From an uncultured Cryomorphaceae bacterium (lineage in GTDB: Bacteria; Bacteroidota; Bacteroidia; Flavobacteriales; Schleiferiaceae), in NCBI GenBank assembly GCA_937900215.1, contig CALCFH010000258.1, positions 1 to 6,394 on the forward strand: a stretch of 6,394 nt of DNA, read 5' to 3'. Below are positions 1-6,064 of this stretch, piece by piece. Made by a program: the position numbers and the translations under genes. The first letter of the stretch is position 1. The number at the start of each line of letters is the position of its first letter. A model generated the notes under the pieces. The model was not told the origin of the DNA. It was given only the letters and a program-made list of their open reading frames with translations, and did no database searches.

Positions 1-504
1 CCCTAAGAAGGAAAAGTGAAACTTTATTATAAAAAAAGTTTTTACATCTTTTGCACTGTATATAAATCGATTAAGTTCTTCATTGGTTCGTTGAAGTTCA
101 ATGACTTTTTCTTCTAGTCGTTTTCTGGTTTTGAGCATTTCATGTCCATTCAGAATCGATTGACGTATTTCGCCTTCATTCCATGGTTTTGCGATAAATC
201 GATAGATATTTCCCTTATTTATTGCGTCAATTACGTCTGAAACATCGGTGTAAGCAGTAATTAAAATTCGAACAGCTTCTGGATAAATTTGACGAACGGC
301 ATTAAAAAATTCAACACCTGTCATTTCAGGCATTCGTTGATCGCTAAAGATTATTTCGGGCTTGTGTTCCTGAATCAGCTCAAATGCTTTTTCAGAATTA
401 AGCGCTGTGTAGATTTGAAAATCTCTTCTAAAACTAGCTTTGAATGCATTTAAGTTGCTGATTTCATCGTCGAGATACACAATTTTTATTTTTTCAGCTT
501 GCAT
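1..504 (-). CDS. Response regulator, receiver domain plus coiled-coil tail (3' end off window)
   Basis: This frame is open from the ATG at 504 to the window edge, giving 168 residues with no stop. Residues 5-120 form a CheY-like receiver domain: acidic pocket D12/D13 in VYLDDE, phosphoacceptor D55 in the FSDQRMPEMTG motif, switch threonine T83 in LITAYTD, and conserved K106-P107 in FIAKPW. The IYRFIAKPW pattern is typical of receivers in RpfG/HupR-like and Bacteroidota hybrid proteins. Residues 121-145 are charged and helical, a likely coiled-coil linker. Residues 144-151 (LNRFIYSA) resemble the start of a HisKA helix in Bacteroidota kinases, but the sequence then departs from that pattern and turns hydrophobic. 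No output domain is visible, so the output class cannot be called. The start codon lies inside the 3' end of the sensor kinase gene (11-bp overlap), so the two are probably translationally coupled. It is inferred to be phosphorylated by that kinase in the cytoplasm. Confidence 0.9.
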   Translation of the reverse strand, partial: MQAEKIKIVYLDDEISNLNAFKASFRRDFQIYTALNSEKAFELIQEHKPEIIFSDQRMPEMTGVEFFNAVRQIYPEAVRILITAYTDVSDVIDAINKGNIYRFIAKPWNEGEIRQSILNGHEMLKTRKRLEEKVIELQRTNEELNRFIYSAKDVKTFFIIKFHFSFLG

Positions 505-2686
505 AAGTCGGATTTTCTAATAGAATGGGTAGAATAATGGTAAAGGTTGTGCCTTCATTCAATGCCGATTTTACTTGAATTTTGCCATGGTGCTTTTCAA
601 TGATTTTGTATACAATTGAAAGTCCAAGTCCTGTGCCCTCACCTACCTCTTTTGTTGTGAAGAAGGGGTCAAATATTCTTTTCTGAGTTTCTGCATTCAT
701 ACCTACACCATTATCGGACAGTAATATATGAATATTTTTATCGTGAATTTGAGTTTCTATATCGAGAGTTCCTTTGTAATGAGGCTCCTTACTTTTTCTT
801 GTTTCAATGGCTTGCAATGCGTTGTTTAAGATGTTCATGAAAACTTGATTTAGCTTTCCAGGGTAACAATCTATCATAGGCGTTTCAGCATAGCGTTTAG
901 TCAAAGCGATTGAGTCTCTAATTCTGTTATTCAAAAGAGTTAGTGTAGAATTCAATCCTTCCTCTACTTTGGTGGTTTTAAATTCATCTTCATCTAAATG
1001 AGAGAAATTTCTAAGACCTCTTACAATTTCTGTAGTTCTGTGGGCTCCGTCATAAATTCCTGCAATTAAAATGTCTATTTCTTCAACTAAATAATCGTAA
1101 TCTACCTCTTCTTTAAATTGAATAGCCTCTTCAATTATGCCCATGATTTCAAATTCGGCAATCTCTTTTGATTCTAGTTTTCTATAGATTGTCATTAAGT
1201 TATTCAGGTCTAGTATATCTCTTCTTAAGGGGGAGATGTTGGATGTTACAAAATTTATTGGATTGTTAATTTCATGCGCTATTCCAGCCGTTAACTGCCC
1301 CAATGAAGCCATTTTTTCAACTTCAACAAGTTGAGATTGTGTTTCTTTAAGATGTTCTAGCGTTACAGAAAGTTCTTCGTTTGCTTCTTGTAATTCGAGT
1401 GTGCGTTCATCTACCTTTTGTTCTAAGACAGTATTTTGCTCTAAAATGATGGTGGCATTTTCTGTTGATAACCTTAAAGATTCGTCTAATGCAGCCTCTC
1501 TTTCTCTCCGAAGCCTATTTATACGGTCTCCTAATGCAAGAGAAAGAAGAATGATTTCTCCTGCAGAACCTATTTGTATTCCGCTACTTGAAAATGCATT
1601 AAACGGAATAACACCCACATTTCTCAAAACGTAAATAATTACTCCAGAAATGAATAAGAGCCAGGCAATTAAATAAAATTTCGCATCTCGGTTGCCTTGA
1701 TATGAAAGCCAAATTGAAAAGGCTAATCCGTAAAGTGCAACTGTGCCGCCAATTAAGTCTAGCAAATGGAAACTCAAACTATCGAAGCCGAGAAAGCGCA
1801 CCAAGCTAGCTACAATGTAAAGCCCTTGAAAAATATAGAGCCCTCTATTGAAAAGTGGAGCTGTCTTTTTCATGCGCAGAAATTGCCTCGCAAAAGCAAT
1901 CGCTGTCAAACCAGTTAAACTGCTGAATACGATTACACCATAGTGGTGAAATTCAGGCCTAGTTGGATAGAAATTTTTAAATCCAAATCCTTCCAACCAA
2001 ATCTGAGCGAGCAATAAAGAAAGAATGTAGAGTATATAGTAGAGGTAGCTTCGATCTTGTGTTGTTACATAAATTATGGCGTTGTAGATGAACATTACCA
2101 GCATTAGCCCTATGTAAATTCCAAAGATTAATTCAGCCGAAGACTTGTTCTCATACATGGCTTCTCTACTTCCAATACTAATAGGTAAAAGGGCTTGGTC
2201 TTCGCTTCTTACTCGAATGATAATTTGAGCTACCTCATTGTTTTTTAGATCTAGAGGAAACACAAATGATTGGGAAGATGAGGGCCGAGTGGAGAATGGG
2301 TAATGATCGCCTGTACGTATTTCTGAAACTAGAACACCTTCCTTGAGTACATATAAATCGATTGAATCGATTAGTGGGTTGTTTACATCCAAATGAAATG
2401 TCTGATCATGCTTAGACCGATTAACCACATTTATTGAAAACCAATAATTGTATTGGCTCAATCCGAGCATTGGGATATCGCTTTCAACTAAATGCCATTT
2501 CTCTTTGGGTAACTTCATCAACGCTTCTAAACTCAAAAGGCCGCTGCTATCTACTAAAAGAGAGCCTTTATTGCGAATCTGAATGAGTTCACCTGAAAGA
2601 GGAATGAGTTCCTTTGAAAGCGCCGCTTGCATCGAAAACAGAAAACACAAGGTCAATAAAAATGGTCTGAATCTACTTTTCCCCAT
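494..2686 (-). CDS. 7TMR-DISM sensor histidine kinase
   Basis: This is an inner-membrane sensor kinase that autophosphorylates a histidine and passes the phosphate to a response regulator, probably the overlapping downstream gene. The frame opens at an ATG at 2713 (739 residues; numbering below uses it), but the ATG at 2686 (residue 10) is preferred because it begins a clean signal peptide (MGKSRFRPFLLTLCFLFS), whereas the longer form adds an acidic leader. Residues about 40-185 match a periplasmic 7TMR-DISMED2 sensing domain, a jelly-roll fold thought to bind carbohydrate-like ligands. Residues about 193-395 hold seven hydrophobic segments. A coiled coil (about 400-465) joins them to the kinase core: H-box with H480 in GIAHEINNP, N-box N622-N631 (NQVFMNILNN), G1 box D667-G671, F box FDPFF 681-685, and G2 box GEGTGLGLS 691-699. 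All catalytic motifs look intact. The long helical stretch between H-box and N-box is usual for this HisKA subtype. The ligand is unknown. Confidence 0.95.
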   Translation of the reverse strand: MGKSRFRPFLLTLCFLFSMQAALSKELIPLSGELIQIRNKGSLLVDSSGLLSLEALMKLPKEKWHLVESDIPMLGLSQYNYWFSINVVNRSKHDQTFHLDVNNPLIDSIDLYVLKEGVLVSEIRTGDHYPFSTRPSSSQSFVFPLDLKNNEVAQIIIRVRSEDQALLPISIGSREAMYENKSSAELIFGIYIGLMLVMFIYNAIIYVTTQDRSYLYYILYILSLLLAQIWLEGFGFKNFYPTRPEFHHYGVIVFSSLTGLTAIAFARQFLRMKKTAPLFNRGLYIFQGLYIVASLVRFLGFDSLSFHLLDLIGGTVALYGLAFSIWLSYQGNRDAKFYLIAWLLFISGVIIYVLRNVGVIPFNAFSSSGIQIGSAGEIILLSLALGDRINRLRREREAALDESLRLSTENATIILEQNTVLEQKVDERTLELQEANEELSVTLEHLKETQSQLVEVEKMASLGQLTAGIAHEINNPINFVTSNISPLRRDILDLNNLMTIYRKLESKEIAEFEIMGIIEEAIQFKEEVDYDYLVEEIDILIAGIYDGAHRTTEIVRGLRNFSHLDEDEFKTTKVEEGLNSTLTLLNNRIRDSIALTKRYAETPMIDCYPGKLNQVFMNILNNALQAIETRKSKEPHYKGTLDIETQIHDKNIHILLSDNGVGMNAETQKRIFDPFFTTKEVGEGTGLGLSIVYKIIEKHHGKIQVKSALNEGTTFTIILPILLENPTYAS

Positions 2687-2780
2687 GAATTTTTCGTAGT
2701 CTGTCATGTACATTAAACATGGGACGAAAGTTAATACACTAATGCGAATTATTTCTTTAGATGTTTTATCCTACTAAAGC

Positions 2781-2813
2781 TTGAGTTCTCTATTGAAATT
2801 GAGTTTTATTGAA
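2781..2813. repeat. Imperfect tandem direct repeat (possible operator half-sites)
   Basis: Two copies of a related word lie 18 bp apart: TTGAGTTCTCTATTGAA at 2781-2797 and TTGAGTTTTATTGAA at 2799-2813. They share the TTGAGTT start and TATTGAA end, and the second copy is two bases shorter in the middle. They sit upstream of both divergent genes and could be regulator half-sites. In AT-rich intergenic DNA such similarity can arise by chance. Confidence 0.3.
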
Positions 2814-2814
2814 C

Positions 2815-2828
2815 TTCTTTTAAAAGAA
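2815..2828. repeat. 14-bp perfect palindrome (candidate operator)
   Basis: TTCTTTTAAAAGAA is a perfect inverted repeat with no spacer, two bases after the direct repeat and 62 bp before the E1 start codon. The lack of a loop makes it a better candidate for a dimeric DNA-binding protein than for an RNA hairpin. It is AT-only apart from two bases, so chance is a real alternative. Confidence 0.3.
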
Positions 2829-2890
2829 ACCAGGCAGCAGTGGATGAGAAACTAAGGAAGGATTTAACTTAGCCATCTTTATTTGCACCT

Positions 2891-4867
2891 ATGAATTTCA
2901 ATCTTGAATCGGTTTCCAAAGACGAAAGCTTACATCTCTATCGGTCTATTTTACGTCCTCGTTTAATTGAGGATAAGATGCTCATTCTTTTAAGACAGGG
3001 CAGAATCTCAAAGTGGTTTAGCGGCTATGGTCAGGAGGCCATAAGTGTAGGTTGTGCTTTAGCTATGTTGGATGATGAATACATTCTAACCATGCACAGA
3101 AATCTGGGTGTATTTACTTCCAGAAACATTCCTTTGCACAAACTTTTTAAACAGTTTCAAGGCAAGAAGGATGGATTCACCAAAGGAAGAGACCGCTCTT
3201 TTCACTTTGGAAGCAATGAACACCATATCGTTGGAATGATTTCGCATTTAGGTCCGCAATTGGGCGTGGCAGATGGAATTGCTTTAGCCGATATTCTTCA
3301 AGGCAACCCAAAAGCAACGATGGTATTTACAGGTGATGGTGGGGCGAGTGAAGGCGATTTTCATGAAGCGCTTAATACCGCTGCAGTCTGGCAATTGCCG
3401 GTTCTTTTCATTTTAGAAAACAATCAGTGGGGTTTGTCTACGCCTTCTAAAGAACAGTTTAGATGTAAGCAGTTTATAGATAAAGGGATAGGTTATGGTA
3501 TGGAGGCCATTCAATTGGATGGGAATAATATTTTGGAAGTCTATACTTCCATAAAAAAAATTGCAGAAGACGTTCGAAGAAATCCTCGTCCTATTTTAAT
3601 TGAATGTTTGAGTTTTCGCATGCGTGGACATGAAGAGGCGAGCGGGACGAAGTACTATCCAGAAGGTATTCAGGATGAATGGATGAAAAAAGATCCGGTA
3701 AGTACTTTTGAAGCTGCTTTGTTGAAAGCTGGAGTTCTAACTCCAACTATGATTGAAGAAATCCGTACTGAAATTAAGGCAGAGATTAATGAAGGCTTGA
3801 GGGTGGCAGACGAAGAGCCTGCTGTATCGTTTAATCTACAGGATGAATTAGACGATCTCTATAAAAGCCATCAGGCCAGTGAAAATGAGCCCGGAGAGGA
3901 GTCAGAGAATATTCGTCTTATTGATGCTATTTCGCAATCACTCTCACAGAGTATGGAGCGATTCCCTCAATTGGTTTTGATGGGTCAGGATATTGGTGAA
4001 TATGGAGGGGTTTTCAAAATTACCGATGGCTTTGTAGCAAAGTTTGGAAAGGAAAGAGTGCGCAATACTCCACTTTGCGAATCGGCCATACTTGGGGCCG
4101 GATTGGGTCTTTCAATAAAAGGTATGAAGGCGATGGTTGAAATGCAATTTGCCGATTTTGTCTCTGAAGGCATGACTCAAATTTGCAATAATCTAGCAAA
4201 GATTCATTACCGATGGGGTCAAAATGCAGATGTAGTAGTGCGTATGCCCACAGGTGCGGGCGTGGCAGCAGGGCCCTTCCATTCGCAAAGTAATGAGGCT
4301 TGGTTTACCCATACGCCAGGTTTGAAGGTAGTGTATCCCGCTTTCCCTTTTGATGCAAAAGGATTGTTGAATGCCGCCATTGAAGATCCTAATCCTGTTT
4401 TGTTTTTCGAGCATAAGGCATTGTACCGTTCTGTTTATCAAGATGTGCCCAAAAATTATTACACTTTACCTATTGGTAAAGCCAGTCTAATAAGAGAAGG
4501 AGCAGACTTTAGTATTATTACCTATGGCATGGGCGTTCATTGGTCTCTACAAATTTTAAAAGAGCATAAAGAGTGGAATGCCGACGTATTGGATTTGAGA
4601 ACCCTTTCACCTCTTGATACTGAAGCCATTTTGGCCACGGCCTTAAAGACAGGAAGAGTGCTCGTTCTGCATGAAGATATTATGACAGGTGGAATAGGGG
4701 CAGATATTGCCTCTTTTATTCAAGAAAAATGTTTTAAAAGTTTAGATGCACCGGTTATGCGACTGGCTTCATTAGATTTACCCATTCCCTTTGCACCCAA
4801 TCTCGAAAAAGGTTTTCTAGCAAATACGTATTTAGAGGCGCGAATTGTTGAATTATTGCAGTACTAA
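2891..4867 (+). CDS. Fused alpha/beta E1 component of a 2-oxoacid dehydrogenase complex
   Basis: This 658-residue cytosolic enzyme joins E1 alpha and E1 beta in one chain. It catalyses thiamine-diphosphate-dependent decarboxylation of a 2-oxoacid and passes the acyl group to the lipoyl arm of an E2. The alpha half (about 1-315) has MHRNLGVFTSRN near 68-79, the TPP/Mg motif starting at G148-D149-G150 (GDGGASEGDFHEALN) and ending at N177-N178, and the loop FRMRGHEEASGTKY 242-255. An acidic linker (about 315-340) leads to the beta half: transketolase-like pyrimidine-binding domain about 341-515, with E397 (TPLCES) in the place of the glutamate that activates TPP and H464 (PFHSQSNEAWF) in the place of the active-site histidine, then a C-terminal transketolase domain about 530-650. 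Both active-site sets look complete. The fused form is usual in Bacteroidota and is often annotated as 2-oxoisovalerate (branched-chain) dehydrogenase, but the substrate cannot be read from sequence alone. No E2 or E3 gene is adjacent. Confidence 0.95.
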   Translation: MNFNLESVSKDESLHLYRSILRPRLIEDKMLILLRQGRISKWFSGYGQEAISVGCALAMLDDEYILTMHRNLGVFTSRNIPLHKLFKQFQGKKDGFTKGRDRSFHFGSNEHHIVGMISHLGPQLGVADGIALADILQGNPKATMVFTGDGGASEGDFHEALNTAAVWQLPVLFILENNQWGLSTPSKEQFRCKQFIDKGIGYGMEAIQLDGNNILEVYTSIKKIAEDVRRNPRPILIECLSFRMRGHEEASGTKYYPEGIQDEWMKKDPVSTFEAALLKAGVLTPTMIEEIRTEIKAEINEGLRVADEEPAVSFNLQDELDDLYKSHQASENEPGEESENIRLIDAISQSLSQSMERFPQLVLMGQDIGEYGGVFKITDGFVAKFGKERVRNTPLCESAILGAGLGLSIKGMKAMVEMQFADFVSEGMTQICNNLAKIHYRWGQNADVVVRMPTGAGVAAGPFHSQSNEAWFTHTPGLKVVYPAFPFDAKGLLNAAIEDPNPVLFFEHKALYRSVYQDVPKNYYTLPIGKASLIREGADFSIITYGMGVHWSLQILKEHKEWNADVLDLRTLSPLDTEAILATALKTGRVLVLHEDIMTGGIGADIASFIQEKCFKSLDAPVMRLASLDLPIPFAPNLEKGFLANTYLEARIVELLQY

Positions 4868-4871
4868 TAGC

Positions 4872-4942
4872 AAGTAGATAGGCTCTACACTATGAAGCTT
4901 CCACTACTTTTTGTTCCTTTGAACCGCCTTAGCCTTTTTTTT
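4872..4942 (+). terminator. Weak candidate transcription terminator after the E1 gene
   Basis: Four bases after the E1 stop, AAGTAG (4872-4877) followed by ATAG (4878-4881) can pair with CTAT (4890-4893) and CTACTT (4904-4909). The pairing is interrupted by a 10-nt bulge that contains the palindrome GAAGCTTC (4894-4901). The 3' arm runs into a T5 stretch, and a T8 run follows at 4935-4942 just after a small GTTC/GAAC hairpin. The stems are AT-rich and broken, so this is suggestive only. The gap of about 100 bp to the next ORF has no clear promoter word. Confidence 0.22.
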
Positions 4943-4970
4943 GTTGGATAACTTCTCCAAATAAGCATTT

Positions 4971-5249
4971 GTGATAGACAACGAGACAGTACATAAAGAC
5001 GGGATAACCAATTGGAAAGTTCAGCTCCGGAACTACAACAAAATGTTGGTGATTCGCTATGCGACTGAATTACCTGGCTTAAACCTGCGCATTCAGAATG
5101 ATTTAGAGGAAATTCTTTTTGAAATGAAGCTTAAGGCCAAAAAGAATGAATTCGAAGTAAACGTATCACCCTTATCACAAGGAGCCTATTGGGTGATTCT
5201 CCATCAAGGTGAAGTAGAGTTTCGCCGCGCTATTTTTCAAATTTTCTAA
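4971..5249 (+). CDS. Small protein resembling an orphan T9SS type A C-terminal sorting domain
   Basis: This is a 92-residue ORF with a GTG start; an in-frame TAA at 4962 rules out a longer form, and the only later ATG is codon 25 (5043). I do not recognise it as a named family. From about residue 15 to the end the pattern is a short beta-sandwich like T9SS type A sorting domains: alternating strands (MLVIRY, LNLRIQN), a turn and strand (ILFEMKL), then EVNVSPLSQGAYWVILHQGEVEFRRAIFQIF, which mirrors the usual V..L..G.Y.V.L..G......F.I ending. Such domains normally end large secreted proteins; here there is no signal peptide and no cargo, so the product cannot reach the T9SS by itself. It may be a small cytosolic protein or the remnant of a deleted secreted-protein gene. 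Its stop codon overlaps the kdsB stop by 4 bp on the opposite strand. Expression is uncertain. Confidence 0.5.
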   Translation: MIDNETVHKDGITNWKVQLRNYNKMLVIRYATELPGLNLRIQNDLEEILFEMKLKAKKNEFEVNVSPLSQGAYWVILHQGEVEFRRAIFQIF

Positions 5250-6007
5250 TAGACTTTCTTCCAAACGGCCAAAACCCTTTCTAAATCTTGAGGTGTATCC
5301 ACTGGAATGCTTTCGCTTTTTACAATGGCACACTGAATTTTAAATCCTGCTTCCAACCATCTATTTTGTTCTAAGCTCTCTGCCAATTCTAAAGAAGAGG
5401 GAAGAAGCTTTGAAAACTGATACAATCCTTCTCTGCTATAGGCATACATGCCTAAGTGTTTGTAGAATAAATGATGATTGATCCATTCCTCTTTGGGTAC
5501 ATTGCGAACAAAAGGAATGACAGAACGGCTAAAGTAAAGCGCATTTGCTTTATTGTCTAAGGTGACGAAAGCCTCTCCTTCATTGAAGAGATCTTGAGAG
5601 TCTGTAACCTCGCTGACAAGGGTGGCTAGGTCAACTGATTCAGAATCAAGACTCTTTTTTAGAGCACGCAAAACCTCAGGCTCAATCATGGGCTCATCAC
5701 CCTGAATGTTTATGACAGCTGAAAAAATAGTTTCCTCCTCGAGTTCAAATTTCTCTAAGGCTTCAACACAGCGGCTTGTGCCATTTATATGATCTTTGGA
5801 AGTCATTACAACTCTTCCTCCAAAAGACTTCACTACACTTTCAATTCTGCGGTCGTCTGTAGCAACAACTACAGAGTCAAGAGCCTTACAACTCGCCTCA
5901 TATACCCATTGAATCATGGGCTTTCCGTGAATATCTACCAAAGGCTTTCCTTCAAATCTACTTGAACCAAAGCGGGCGGGAATTATACCCAGAATATTTC
6001 GTTTCAT
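5246..6007 (-). CDS. kdsB: 3-deoxy-manno-octulosonate cytidylyltransferase (CMP-Kdo synthetase)
   Basis: KdsB activates Kdo with CTP to give CMP-Kdo and pyrophosphate in the cytoplasm, the sugar donor for the lipopolysaccharide inner core. The ATG at 6007 gives 253 residues, normal for the family, starting MKRNILGIIPARFGSSRFEG. A TTG at 6028 would add seven residues but lies inside a perfect promoter -7 word, so it is rejected. Visible motifs (numbered from 6007): nucleotide-binding IIPARFGSSRFEGKPL 8-23, VVATDDRRI near 47-55, MTSKDHINGTSR 68-79, INIQGDEPMI 100-109 with a metal-binding aspartate at D104, YFSRSVIPF 158-166, YKHLGMYAYSREGL 182-195, LEQNRWLEAGF 212-222 (family usually LEQLRW), and VDTPQDLERV 236-245. 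The gene looks complete. A GGAGG at 6021-6025 lies 13 nt upstream of the ATG, rather far for a ribosome-binding site. It is divergent from a KdnA-like transaminase, so its true substrate may be 8-amino-Kdo (Kdo8N). Confidence 0.95.
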   Translation of the reverse strand: MKRNILGIIPARFGSSRFEGKPLVDIHGKPMIQWVYEASCKALDSVVVATDDRRIESVVKSFGGRVVMTSKDHINGTSRCVEALEKFELEEETIFSAVINIQGDEPMIEPEVLRALKKSLDSESVDLATLVSEVTDSQDLFNEGEAFVTLDNKANALYFSRSVIPFVRNVPKEEWINHHLFYKHLGMYAYSREGLYQFSKLLPSSLELAESLEQNRWLEAGFKIQCAIVKSESIPVDTPQDLERVLAVWKKVY

Positions 6008-6025
6008 CAGCTTTACAATGCCTCC

Positions 6026-6033
6026 CAAACTTA
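6026..6033 (-). promoter_or_regulatory. Candidate -7 promoter element for kdsB
   Basis: Read on the minus strand the sequence is TAAGTTTG, a full match to the Bacteroidota -7 consensus TAnnTTTG. It would place transcription start near 6020 and leave a leader of about 13 nt before the ATG at 6007. No clear -33 TTG was found at 17-23 bp upstream, so the call rests on the -7 word and its position. Confidence 0.4.
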
Positions 6034-6037
6034 CGCT

Positions 6038-6045
6038 TATTTTTG
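6038..6045 (+). promoter_or_regulatory. Candidate -7 promoter element for the kdnA-like gene
   Basis: TATTTTTG fully matches TAnnTTTG and lies 19 bp before the ATG at 6065, predicting a start site near 6051 and a leader of about 14 nt. A TTTA at 6012-6015 sits 22 bp upstream and could be a degenerate -33 TTTG. It lies only 4 bp from the oppositely oriented kdsB element. Confidence 0.4.
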
Positions 6046-6064
6046 CCTCTTATATTTTTATACT

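Larger units (their letters stand above)
2687..2890. promoter_or_regulatory. Divergent intergenic region between the sensor kinase and E1 dehydrogenase genes
   Basis: Both flanking genes read outward, so promoters for each should lie here. On the minus strand TAACTTTC (2726-2733) differs from the Bacteroidota -7 word TAnnTTTG only at the last base; a start site shortly downstream would leave almost no leader for the ATG at 2713 and favours the ATG at 2686. On the plus strand TAACTTAG (2865-2872) also misses one fixed base and would give a leader of roughly 13 nt before the ATG at 2891. Neither has an obvious -33 TTTG at the right distance, so both are weak. The region also holds the palindrome and direct repeat listed separately. 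No RNA gene or plausible small ORF was seen. Confidence 0.35.

Noticed and set aside
995..1225. Long helical stretch between the H-box and N-box of the kinase, first taken as an inserted domain
   Set aside because: The patterns VDYDYLVEEIDILIAGI and TEIVRGLRNFSHLDE are normal for the dimerisation region of this HisKA subtype, so it is not an unusual insertion.
1401..1634. Open frame of 77 codons on the plus strand inside the sensor kinase gene
   Set aside because: It is antisense to a well-conserved coding region (transmembrane end and coiled coil), has no recognisable motif, and is best explained as a shadow frame.
2687..2713. ATG starts at 2713 and 2707 for the sensor kinase
   Set aside because: They add an acidic stretch before the signal peptide, and the candidate promoter would leave almost no leader. 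They are kept as possible alternatives only.
3985..4441. Two minus-strand open frames (62 and 82 codons) inside the E1 gene
   Set aside because: They lie opposite conserved E1 beta motifs, show low-complexity or incoherent protein sequence, and have no promoter context.
4894..4901. GAAGCTTC palindrome as an operator or recombination site
   Set aside because: An 8-bp palindrome is common by chance and nothing around it suggests a specific role.
6008..6028. TTG start at 6028 adding seven residues to KdsB
   Set aside because: The family normally begins at MKxxxIIPAR, as the ATG at 6007 gives, and the TTG lies within a perfect -7 promoter word, so it is unlikely to be transcribed.
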